A stretch of 64,000 bases of DNA from Clostridiales bacterium. GTDB taxonomy: Bacteria > Bacillota > Clostridia > Lachnospirales > Lachnospiraceae. A program made the translations under genes and the position numbers. This document shows, in pieces, positions 9,210 through 17,200 of the stretch. A model generated the notes under the pieces. The model was not told the origin of the DNA, searched no databases, and saw nothing but the letters and a program-made list of their open reading frames with translations. The stretch's first letter is position 1; every line of letters begins with the position of its first letter. The DNA is taken from contig JAHAFI010000004.1 of the NCBI GenBank assembly GCA_018374355.1, positions 62,001-126,000 on the forward strand, written 5' to 3'.

Positions 9210-9242
9210 TCCTTCACTTCCCTTCACTGCCGTAAAACAGAA

Positions 9243-9776
9243 TTACTTCTCGATTCCTTTTCTTGCCGGAAGTCCTTTGTCGAACGGATGCTTTATTTTT
9301 CGTATTTCCGAAACATAATCTGCCAGTTCTACCAGCTCTTCACTGGGGTTCTGACCCGTAAGAATGATCTCAAGGTTTTCCGGTTTCTTTTTCAGATAAT
9401 TCAGCAGAATTTCTTCATCGAATAATCCAGCTCTTATGGTATAAATCAATTCGTCACAAAACAGGACATCATATCCTTCCCGCTCTGCTTTTTCTGTGAT
9501 CTTCCGAAACTGATGCTCATAGTAAATTTTTCGTTCCGATTTCTCGTCAGGAGACATCCGGGAACTGAATTTCTCATGTTCCAGACCGTCCACAAAAGTA
9601 ATATTCGGAACCTGTTCCAAAATTTTTCGTTCGTTTGTTTTATTATTTTTCATAAACTGATAGATCAGCACACGGTAGCCAAATCCGGCAGCTCTGGTAC
9701 ACAGCCCCATTCCCGTCGTGGTTTTTCCTTTGCCGTTTCCACAGTAGATATGGATATACCCTGTCCCGTCTTTCAT
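9243..9776 (-). CDS. cobO: Corrinoid (cob(I)alamin) adenosyltransferase, CobO/BtuR type
   Basis: Attaches the adenosyl group to cob(I)alamin or cob(I)yrinic acid a,c-diamide. 177 aa. The family Walker A GNGKGKTTTGMGL is at residues 12-24, YQFMKNNKTNERKIL and DVLFCDELIYTIRAGL (Walker B) follow, then ILTGQNPSEELVELADYVSEI and the terminal motif PFDKGLPARKGIEK. The ATG at 9776 is preferred since AAAGGGG precedes it by 9 nt; the in-frame ATG at 9785 would have no spacing to that site. No cobalamin riboswitch is visible upstream. It may salvage corrinoids rather than belong to a full pathway. Confidence 0.93.
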   Translation of the reverse strand: MKDGTGYIHIYCGNGKGKTTTGMGLCTRAAGFGYRVLIYQFMKNNKTNERKILEQVPNITFVDGLEHEKFSSRMSPDEKSERKIYYEHQFRKITEKAEREGYDVLFCDELIYTIRAGLFDEEILLNYLKKKPENLEIILTGQNPSEELVELADYVSEIRKIKHPFDKGLPARKGIEK

Positions 9777-10025
9777 AAGCCTCATCCCCTTTGAATAGTT
9801 ACAGTTGGTTATACATCAACTCTTTTGTATAGTATACAGGAAAGCGCAATAAGATACCAGCTATTCACAAAAGATTTTATTTTCATTCACATTTTTTTTA
9901 CAAAGTGAACATTTTTTTCTCACATTTATTGGGTATACTAACATCATAAAATAATTCAATTGTTATTTTATAAATTTTCTTTTTCATATGTCGATAGAGA
10001 TATCGACTCTCCTTCCTTTAAGATA

Positions 10026-10076
10026 AAAAGTGAGTTGACCGGAATTTCCTCGTTCCGGTCAACTCACTTTTTTGAT
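10026..10076. terminator. Strong orphan bidirectional hairpin
   Basis: A perfect 19-bp stem (AAAAGTGAGTTGACCGGAA and its complement, 8-nt loop) has A- and T-tracts on its two sides, so it could terminate either strand. No annotated gene ends here: cobO starts on one side and the STAND gene starts on the other. Two smaller hairpins lie to its left: GTCGATA-GAGA-TATCGAC at about 9994-10011 and the AT-rich palindrome around 9948-9971. Together they suggest a small RNA within the otherwise gene-free stretch 9777-10292. Confidence 0.6.
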
Positions 10077-10090
10077 GTCTTTTTTGACTT

Positions 10091-10174
10091 TTGTACACAA
10101 AATATGGAAGATTGTGCACAAAAAATGAAAGTGCGGGGGTTTTTCTTGTGACTTTTATTAAAATATGATAAATA
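10091..10174 (+). promoter_or_regulatory. Paired 21-bp-spaced direct repeats and promoter of the STAND operon
   Basis: TTGTACACAAAA (10091-10102) and TTGTGCACAAAA (10112-10123) are direct repeats 21 bp apart. At 22 bp beyond the second copy comes TTGTGA (10146-10151), then 17 bp, then an AT-rich -10 (TAAATA, 10169-10174). The same layout with identical spacings precedes essC at 14105-14188. Direct repeats two helical turns apart are typical of activators that bind as tandem dimers, for example LytTR regulators. The regulator itself is not visible in this window. Confidence 0.6.
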
Positions 10175-10292
10175 ATATGGTACAAGAAGCCAAAAAGTCA
10201 AGTGTTTCATGTCTGCATAAAAGTAACAGTTCAGCCTGAATACTTACGCATAAAAATACAGGACTTTGAGACTGGCTCAGGGGGGACTTTTT

Positions 10293-13292
10293 ATGGACAA
10301 AATGTTGATTTCATTAAAAAATATATATCGTCTGCTCATGATACAGGACTTTCCGGTTTACTCGGAGGCTGTATTCAGCGAAAAGAACCGGCGTGGGCTG
10401 ACGCTTGTAAAATTCTGGCAGACATATCTGGCGGAGGATTTTTATACAGGAAAATACGGAAAAATGATCTGGCGTTCTGAGGGAAAACGGAACCGCCATA
10501 TTTCTTCGGTGATCAACCGCACCGGAACCCGGCCTGCGTACGATCATTACGAGGCGGAATGTGTCGGACTTCTCACGCCTCAGGTCTTAAAGCGCCAGCA
10601 GCAGCTTTTTGCAGAATTTCTTAAAAAAAGAGAGTTTTCAAAGAACGCTTTTATATGGAAAATGAAAGCCTATTTAAACCGATTGGAGGAAGAACCCTAT
10701 CTTGATCAGGACTCAGCCCTGTATTTGCAGAACTTTTATAATAATATTGTGGAAAATGGGAAGGATGAGGATTCCGGTATATCATACAGCGCATGGATGC
10801 TGACGATGCTCACCGTATTTGCACTGGCAGGAAGCCGGATGGGGATTCTTAGGGATCAGACCTGTCTTGCTTCTTTTTTTCCGGAAACAGCAGAAGCGGA
10901 GCAGCTTGCGGGGAAAAGAAAAAAATATCTCAAATTCTTAACAAAACAGACAGGCGAGCTTAGCCGAAAACCTTTGCCCAGTCAGCATTTTTTCGGACGG
11001 GAGAGGGAATTATTTGAACTTCGGCAGATGGTTCTTACCGGTGGCCATTACCTGATTTCCGGTATGGGAGGTATCGGAAAAACAGAGCTGCTGCGTCAGC
11101 TTTTGCGTCTTTGTGCTGAGGAAAATCTCTGTGATACGGTCGCTTTAATTTCCTATGAAAACAGTATGGCGATGAGCTTTGTGGCTGCTTTTGGGGAAAC
11201 AGGGACAACGGACTTAAAGAGAAACTTTATGGAGATTTTAGGACGGATTCGTCTTCTGAAAAATAAGCGGGTGCTGATTCTCATTGACAATATGAATCAT
11301 ACCGCGGCAAAGGATCAGGGACTTCAGGAGCTTCTTGATCTGCCTGCAACGATTCTTGCCACCTCCCGGGTAAGGGAAATTCCCGGATTTACCACCTTTG
11401 AGATCAAAAGTCTCAGCGCCGATGCCGGAAGTTTAATTTTTCGGGATCATTATGGAAAAATACTGACGGAGGAAAACAAGGAGGCTCTTTCACAGATTCT
11501 GGATCTGGAGGGCAGCCGTCATCCGCTGACACTGCGTTTCTTAGGACGAACCGCAGGCTACGGGAATTGGAGTGTGAAAAACTTAAAAGATCAGTTTGTG
11601 AAAGACAGCGGACAGATCTTCAAAGAAGGAAAGTCGGTTCCGGTATTTTTGGGGCAGATTTATGAACACATCTATCACTTGAACCATCTGAGCCGGAAAG
11701 AGCGGCAGGTATTGGATATTTATACAAGACTGCCCTACAGCCCTTATTCAGGAAGTTTTTTGCGGGAATTTTTTATGGAACTGACGGAAAGTGAGACGCA
11801 GGTAGAAAGCCGTCTTAGGAAGCTGTGCTGGCTGGGATTCCTTGAGGAATCGGGAAAAGGATTTTCTATGCATCCCTTTATCGCAGAGTGTCTGGGAAAC
11901 CGCAGTGGGGAATGGGAGGATTACTTCTTCGAACGGGTACTGGAACGGCTCCTTGTTTTTCTGGAGGAATCGGAAGGCGGGGAGACGGTATACTCAGAGG
12001 ATGGAAGAAAATCAGAACTTCCCCCGGATGCTTTCACAAGGTATCTGGAAGGGGGAATGCTTGCAGATACTTTTATAAAGTCATCGGAAATCGGAGAAAT
12101 CTGCCGCATGTTACTGTATTATGAGAAAAAAATGCCCGCCGGTGAACGATCGGAACGTCAGATGGGAACATTATTGATGGCTATCGAAGCAACAGGCCGG
12201 ATTTATGGATTTTCTGAGGAGATGTATCTGCGGTTAGTGCATTTTCGGCGGGAATATCCGGGACTGCCTTTGGCTTGGCGCCTTCGATGTCTGATCATGG
12301 AAGCAGACAGCCGCAAAACGCAGTTTTCGGAATACGAGCAGACACTTCAGGAATACGAACAGCATAGACCGAAGGATGGACATAGGAAAGAATTATACGA
12401 ATACTTTTGCGTGGCGTATATGAGAGCTTTGATCAATGATGGCAAATTTGATAAGGCGTTGGAGTGTGGCGGAGATTTTTTCGATAAGATAGAAAATCCT
12501 AAGTTAAAAATGGAAATTTCAAAATATATGGTAAAGGTATTTCTGCTAAGTAATGCTTACGATGATATTGTCTGTTGGCTTACGAGGAGTGAAAAGCTGT
12601 TATCCCCTGAATCAGACAAGGAAATGTACAGAGAATTTCTAATGCAAAAAGGGCGTTATTATTTCCAAACAGAGCAGTGGGATTTGTTCCGAAATGTACA
12701 GGCAGAACTTTGCAGGGATATTCAGGAGAAAGATGTTCGTTGGCAATACGACTACTTTTATTGGCAGGGAATGATGGAATTTACCATACATCAGGATGAG
12801 AAAGCCGTTAAATCCCTTGACTCTTCCCGGGATTACGCAAGAGCTTATTTTGGAAGAAATCATGTGAATGTGGGATATGTGGATCAGGCGCTGGGAGTTT
12901 GCTTTGCCAATATGGCACAGTACGAAAAAGCTTTTTTCTATACAGCGGAATCCCGTGATATTTTTGCCCGGTATCCGGGAGAAAAAGGTATGGAGCGGAG
13001 ACTAAGAAATAATATTGGTCATCTGAATATGAGAATGGGAAAGCTTACGGAGGCGCTTGACTGTCTTACGGATGTATATCAGGAAATTGTTTCAGATTCG
13101 GAGGAACGTGATACGGTGATCATGGCGCAGATTTGCGATAATCTGGCAAAGACCTACCATGGAATGGAAAATGCAAAGGAAGAACGGCGCTGGCTGACGG
13201 AGGCTATTGAGTATATGGAACAGGCTTTTGGGATAGAGCATGAGGTGACCAAAGAGGCAAAGGAAAGACTGGGGCAGTGCCCGGAAGCGTAA
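10293..13292 (+). CDS. STAND-type NTPase with C-terminal TPR repeats
   Basis: A 999-aa signalling NTPase. Residues 1-225 are an unrecognised N-terminal effector or sensor region. At about 230 FGRERELFEL introduces an NB-ARC/NACHT-like domain with Walker A GMGGIGKTE (about 256-264), Walker B VLILIDNM (about 325) and the sensor ATILATSRVRE. A winged-helix-like segment follows, and residues about 680-990 form TPR repeats (for example the stretches around GYVDQALGVCFANMAQYEKA and RLRNNIGHLNMRMGKLTEAL). The ATG at 10293 has AGGGGGGA 6 nt upstream; earlier in-frame codons do not. It is the first gene of an operon with the membrane protein at 13332 and shares control sequences with the secretion operon. 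Proteins of this type usually switch on ligand binding. Its role here, regulator or sensor, is inferred. Confidence 0.8.
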   Translation: MDKMLISLKNIYRLLMIQDFPVYSEAVFSEKNRRGLTLVKFWQTYLAEDFYTGKYGKMIWRSEGKRNRHISSVINRTGTRPAYDHYEAECVGLLTPQVLKRQQQLFAEFLKKREFSKNAFIWKMKAYLNRLEEEPYLDQDSALYLQNFYNNIVENGKDEDSGISYSAWMLTMLTVFALAGSRMGILRDQTCLASFFPETAEAEQLAGKRKKYLKFLTKQTGELSRKPLPSQHFFGRERELFELRQMVLTGGHYLISGMGGIGKTELLRQLLRLCAEENLCDTVALISYENSMAMSFVAAFGETGTTDLKRNFMEILGRIRLLKNKRVLILIDNMNHTAAKDQGLQELLDLPATILATSRVREIPGFTTFEIKSLSADAGSLIFRDHYGKILTEENKEALSQILDLEGSRHPLTLRFLGRTAGYGNWSVKNLKDQFVKDSGQIFKEGKSVPVFLGQIYEHIYHLNHLSRKERQVLDIYTRLPYSPYSGSFLREFFMELTESETQVESRLRKLCWLGFLEESGKGFSMHPFIAECLGNRSGEWEDYFFERVLERLLVFLEESEGGETVYSEDGRKSELPPDAFTRYLEGGMLADTFIKSSEIGEICRMLLYYEKKMPAGERSERQMGTLLMAIEATGRIYGFSEEMYLRLVHFRREYPGLPLAWRLRCLIMEADSRKTQFSEYEQTLQEYEQHRPKDGHRKELYEYFCVAYMRALINDGKFDKALECGGDFFDKIENPKLKMEISKYMVKVFLLSNAYDDIVCWLTRSEKLLSPESDKEMYREFLMQKGRYYFQTEQWDLFRNVQAELCRDIQEKDVRWQYDYFYWQGMMEFTIHQDEKAVKSLDSSRDYARAYFGRNHVNVGYVDQALGVCFANMAQYEKAFFYTAESRDIFARYPGEKGMERRLRNNIGHLNMRMGKLTEALDCLTDVYQEIVSDSEERDTVIMAQICDNLAKTYHGMENAKEERRWLTEAIEYMEQAFGIEHEVTKEAKERLGQCPEA

Positions 13293-13331
13293 AAGGATAT
13301 AAAAAAATTGATTCGCAGGAGGAAAATCACA

Positions 13332-14000
13332 GTGTATGTATGGTATACAAATTCAAAATTAGCATCTTTGATAAGTATTTTTGGCTGCGTAATGATTGTT
13401 ATAGCGATCACGGATCGTGTCTGGGGTCTGGCGATTCCCGGACTCGGTCTGACTGCTCTGGGAAAATATATTAGTGTCCGCAAGGAGCAGAAGAAAACGA
13501 TGAACACAGAAAATACCGGAGAACCACGGCAGACAGTCCGGCAGGATGCTGCTCAGACACCGACACCGCCGAAAAAGGAAATTCCAGCCGCAGGTACAAA
13601 ACAGGCAAAAATTACTATAGCAATATCAGGAATCCTTGTTTTTATCAATTTGTTTTTAGGTGGGATCAACACAGGAGAGAACACAATGACTATTTACGGC
13701 AGGTTTGTAGGGTATGAAATGAAAAGTGCATTCTGGGCGCTAAGCGTTTTCATTCTGCTGGTAATTGTTTTTAATTTATGCAATCTGCAAAAATGGTCAT
13801 TGATTGGCAGCGTGGGTGTATATGTTTTTGCCATAGGGATATCCGGAGAAATATTCAGAATTATAAAAGCTGATATGGAGTTTGGTGAGGGGGCGATGTC
13901 TCTGAATATTTTTTGGTGGGTATTTTTTGCTTCCGCAATTGTATTTTTGGCAGTGGCAATCAAAGAAGGAGTATTGGGTATTTTTGAAAAATACAGGTAG
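13332..14000 (+). CDS. Membrane protein sharing a four-helix module with kinase 1
   Basis: 222 aa, no recognised family. Two hydrophobic segments at the N-terminus (SLISIFGCVMIVIAI, LAIPGLGLTALGKYI) are followed by a polar, Pro/Thr-rich linker (QTVRQDAAQTPTPPKKEIPA) and four predicted membrane helices. The linker and last four helices closely match the tail of the kinase at 22969: both have QTVRQ, KKE(I/M)PA-GTK, TI(A/T)ISGIL, KWSLIGS and a C-terminal KEGVL-FEKYR. The GTG at 13332 has GGAGGA 8 nt upstream, which makes it better than the TTG at 13308. It follows the STAND gene by 39 bp and is closed by a terminator. It may be a kinase-free partner that assembles with kinase 1 in the membrane. 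Confidence 0.7.
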   Translation: MYVWYTNSKLASLISIFGCVMIVIAITDRVWGLAIPGLGLTALGKYISVRKEQKKTMNTENTGEPRQTVRQDAAQTPTPPKKEIPAAGTKQAKITIAISGILVFINLFLGGINTGENTMTIYGRFVGYEMKSAFWALSVFILLVIVFNLCNLQKWSLIGSVGVYVFAIGISGEIFRIIKADMEFGEGAMSLNIFWWVFFASAIVFLAVAIKEGVLGIFEKYR

Positions 14001-14015
14001 ATCGTATAGAAAATG

Positions 14016-14064
14016 AAAAGCAGCAGGTTTTGCCCTGACAGTGGCAGCCTTCTGCTTATTTTTT
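14016..14064 (+). terminator. Terminator of the STAND operon
   Basis: AAAGCAGCAGG pairs with CCTTCTGCTT (one mismatch) and a run of T follows after ATT. It separates the two operons of the secretion locus. Confidence 0.65.
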
Positions 14065-14104
14065 ATATCTTTTATGTTAAAGCAGCGTTTGGAAGGACTG
14101 AAGA

Positions 14105-14188
14105 ATGTGCACAAAAACCGGGAATTTGTACACAAAAGGGATGAAAATTTCTTATACACTTGTAGAATTCCCACAATTGTTATATAAA
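14105..14188 (+). promoter_or_regulatory. Paired 21-bp-spaced direct repeats and promoter of the essC operon
   Basis: ATGTGCACAAAA (14105-14116) and TTGTACACAAAA (14126-14137) repeat 21 bp apart. TTGTAG (14160-14165) starts 22 bp after the second copy, and TATAAA (14183-14188) follows at 17 bp. Every spacing matches the element at 10091-10174, although the intervening bases differ, which argues for selection on the boxes. Confidence 0.65.
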
Positions 14189-14218
14189 AACAGAAAGTAA
14201 ACTACAAAGGAGATCATC

Positions 14219-17200
14219 ATGGCGCTTGCAGTGTGTTTTCGCTACAAAGAACGGGAATATTATAAAGAACTTGGAATCGGTGAAGAAATCAGCTTCGGAT
14301 GTCATAAAAAAGATCATGTCCAGATTCCCAATACCAAAGAACATATGCTTTGGCTGAAAGGAAATTCCGACGATTTAGCGGCCGCAGCCGTATGGCCGCT
14401 GCACCTGAGATCGCCGCGAATTGAATGCAATGAAATAAACATATTGAATCAGGAGATGGGCTCTCTTCTTTATGTATCCCGTACGGTGAGAAGAAGCAGT
14501 AAAGGCATCAATCTGCCGTACAATGGAAGGATTACGGTGGGCCGCTCAAATGATAACGATATCATGATTACCTATCCGGTTATCTCGAGACAGCATTTTC
14601 AGTTTTTGCTGGAGGCCGGAACGGTTCATGTGGAGGACCTGGGAAGTACAAACGGTCTGTATCTTAACGGAAAGAAAATCTCAAAGGCGATGCTGAAGTC
14701 CGGGGATGTCCTTTCTATTTTGACATTTCATTTTATTCTGGAAAATGGAATCCTGTATTTTGAAAATATCGGAAGCTCTATGACGATTTCCGACCGTGTG
14801 TTTAAAATGGACAGACCGGCGGAGCCGGAGGCGAGGATGCCCCGGCCGGAAAAACGAAGGGCAGCTTCTTCCCCGTCAGCCGCTGACAAGGGAGCAAATC
14901 TCTACCCCAGATATCAGCTTTCGCCGCGGGTGAGGGAGCAGCTTCCCCACGAGCCCATCCTGCTTTCCGGCGCTCCGGGAAAAGGGCCGATGCTTGGAAG
15001 CCGGAGGAGCAATTTTGCCTACCTCATCAGTTCCGGAGCCATGATGGCGGCCAGTCTTGCCACGGGAATGATTTCCCCGGCGACGCTTCTCATGCGTGCG
15101 GCCGGAATGATTTCGCCGATTACCAACATGGCGATGTACGGCAAGATGAGCAAGGAAGAGAAAAAGCAGGTGGAAGAATATGAAAAAATGCGTCAGGAAC
15201 GGTATCAGGCATATATCGACTCCCAAAAAGCAAGGATTGCAAAGGTAGCGGATGTCCAGAGAAGGATCGTGACGGCGGAGAACCCTGCGCCCAGATCGTG
15301 TATGGATACGGTACAGTATCTGAAACGCAATTTGTGGGAAAGAATGCCTGCAGATTCTGATTTCCTTACCCTGCGTCTGGGACTGGGAAAAGACAGGCTC
15401 TGCGTAGAGGTAAAGAGCCATGCCAATATGGACGGCTTTTCCATGGTGGATGACGAACTGGAAGAGCTTGCAGGAAAGATTATTGAGGAAACCCGCTATG
15501 TGGATAACATTCCCATCCGTGTTTCCCTCAGAGAACATCAGACCATCGGGATTGTGGGGCCGAAGGAGGCAACCTACTATCTGATCCGAAATATGCTGGT
15601 AGAGCTGACCGCAGCCCACAATGGAAAGGACGTACATCTTGTGGGTATGTTTGAAAAGGATTCCAGAAAATACTGGAAGGAGTTTCGATGGCTGCCCCAC
15701 ATATGGGATGAGAGCGGTCAGGTGCGCTATATCGCATTTGATGAGGAGAGAAGGCATACCATAAGCGAACTTCTGACATCCCTGATCCGTACAAGAAAAT
15801 CAGAGGCGCGCGGTGAGAACTGGAAAAAGACAGAGCATCCGCTGCCCCATTATGTCATTGTTGTGGAAAACGAAGAGCTGCTGCTGGCGGAAAATGTGTA
15901 TGACGATCTGGTGTCCAACAACCCGTCCCTTGGAATGACAACGATTATTCTGGCAGACAGCATGTATGAACTGCCCCAGACCTGTCAGTTCTGTATCGAT
16001 CTGTCAGAAAAACCCTACGCCTTTGAACGGGAAAAGTATGATGAGAGACTGTATTTTAAAATGGATGAGCCGGTTCATTCGGGAGAATTGTCAACCTTTG
16101 CAAGAAGGATGGCAGCCATAGAGATGAGAGACCGGAAAACAGAAGCGCCCCTTCCGTCCTCCATTACCTTCCTGCAGGGCTATGATGTGCAGAGGGCAGA
16201 AGAACTGGACGTACTGACCAGATGGGAAAAGAGCGAACCCTACCGGACGCTGGAAGCGCCCATTGGAATGATGGCGGGAAAGAAGATATTTTCTCTGAAC
16301 GTACTGGACGGGGATCAGGCCCATGGCCCCCATGGTCTTTTGGCGGGAACCACAGGTTCCGGTAAGAGTGAGCTTTTACAGACTTGGATTTTATCCATGG
16401 CGGTGACTTATCATCCCCATGATGTAAACTTCGTGATTATTGACTATAAGGGCGGCGGAATGTCTGATCTGATGGAACCCCTTCCCCACGTGGTGGGAAA
16501 AATTACGAATATTGACCGGAACATCTCCCGCTCCCTTGTCTCATTGAAGAGTGAACTGAAGCGAAGACAGAGACTGTTTGCCGAATGCGAGGTCAATAAT
16601 ATAACAAAATATCAGAAAGCCTATAAATCCGGGCTGGCCAAAGTTCCCCTTCCTCATCTGATCATCGTGACGGATGAGTTCGCGGAAATGAAAAAAGAAG
16701 AACCGGAATTTATGACAGAGCTGAATACCGTGGCAACGATAGGACGTACCCTGGGCGTACATATGCTTCTGGCTACTCAGAAGCCGGCCGGTGTCGTTAC
16801 GGATCAGATCAATGCAAACTCCAGATTCCGTATTTGTATGAAGATTCAGGATGTGGCAGACAGCCGCGAGATGCTGAACCGACCGGATGCGGCGAGAATC
16901 ACACAGGCAGGAAGAGCTTATATCCGGGTAGGAGAGGATGAGCTGTTCGAGTTGTTCCAATCCTTCTACAGCGCGGCAGAATACAGCGAAAAAATCATGG
17001 AAGACAAGATGAAGCTGGAAAATCAGGTGCGGATTGTGGGAGTGACAGGAAACAGAATCAGTCCGGTTCCCAAGCGGAAAAAGAAAGCGGAAGAGATGGA
17101 CGAGCTGACGGCAGTCATCCGTTACATCAACAAGGCATGTAAGCAGCGGGGAATTGAGAAGATGGCGGGCCCCTGGCTGCCGGAGCTTCCCAGATGGCTT

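Noticed and set aside
10266..10292. Upstream start for the STAND gene
   Set aside because: The purine-rich AGGGGGGA lies between it and the ATG at 10293, which is the better start.
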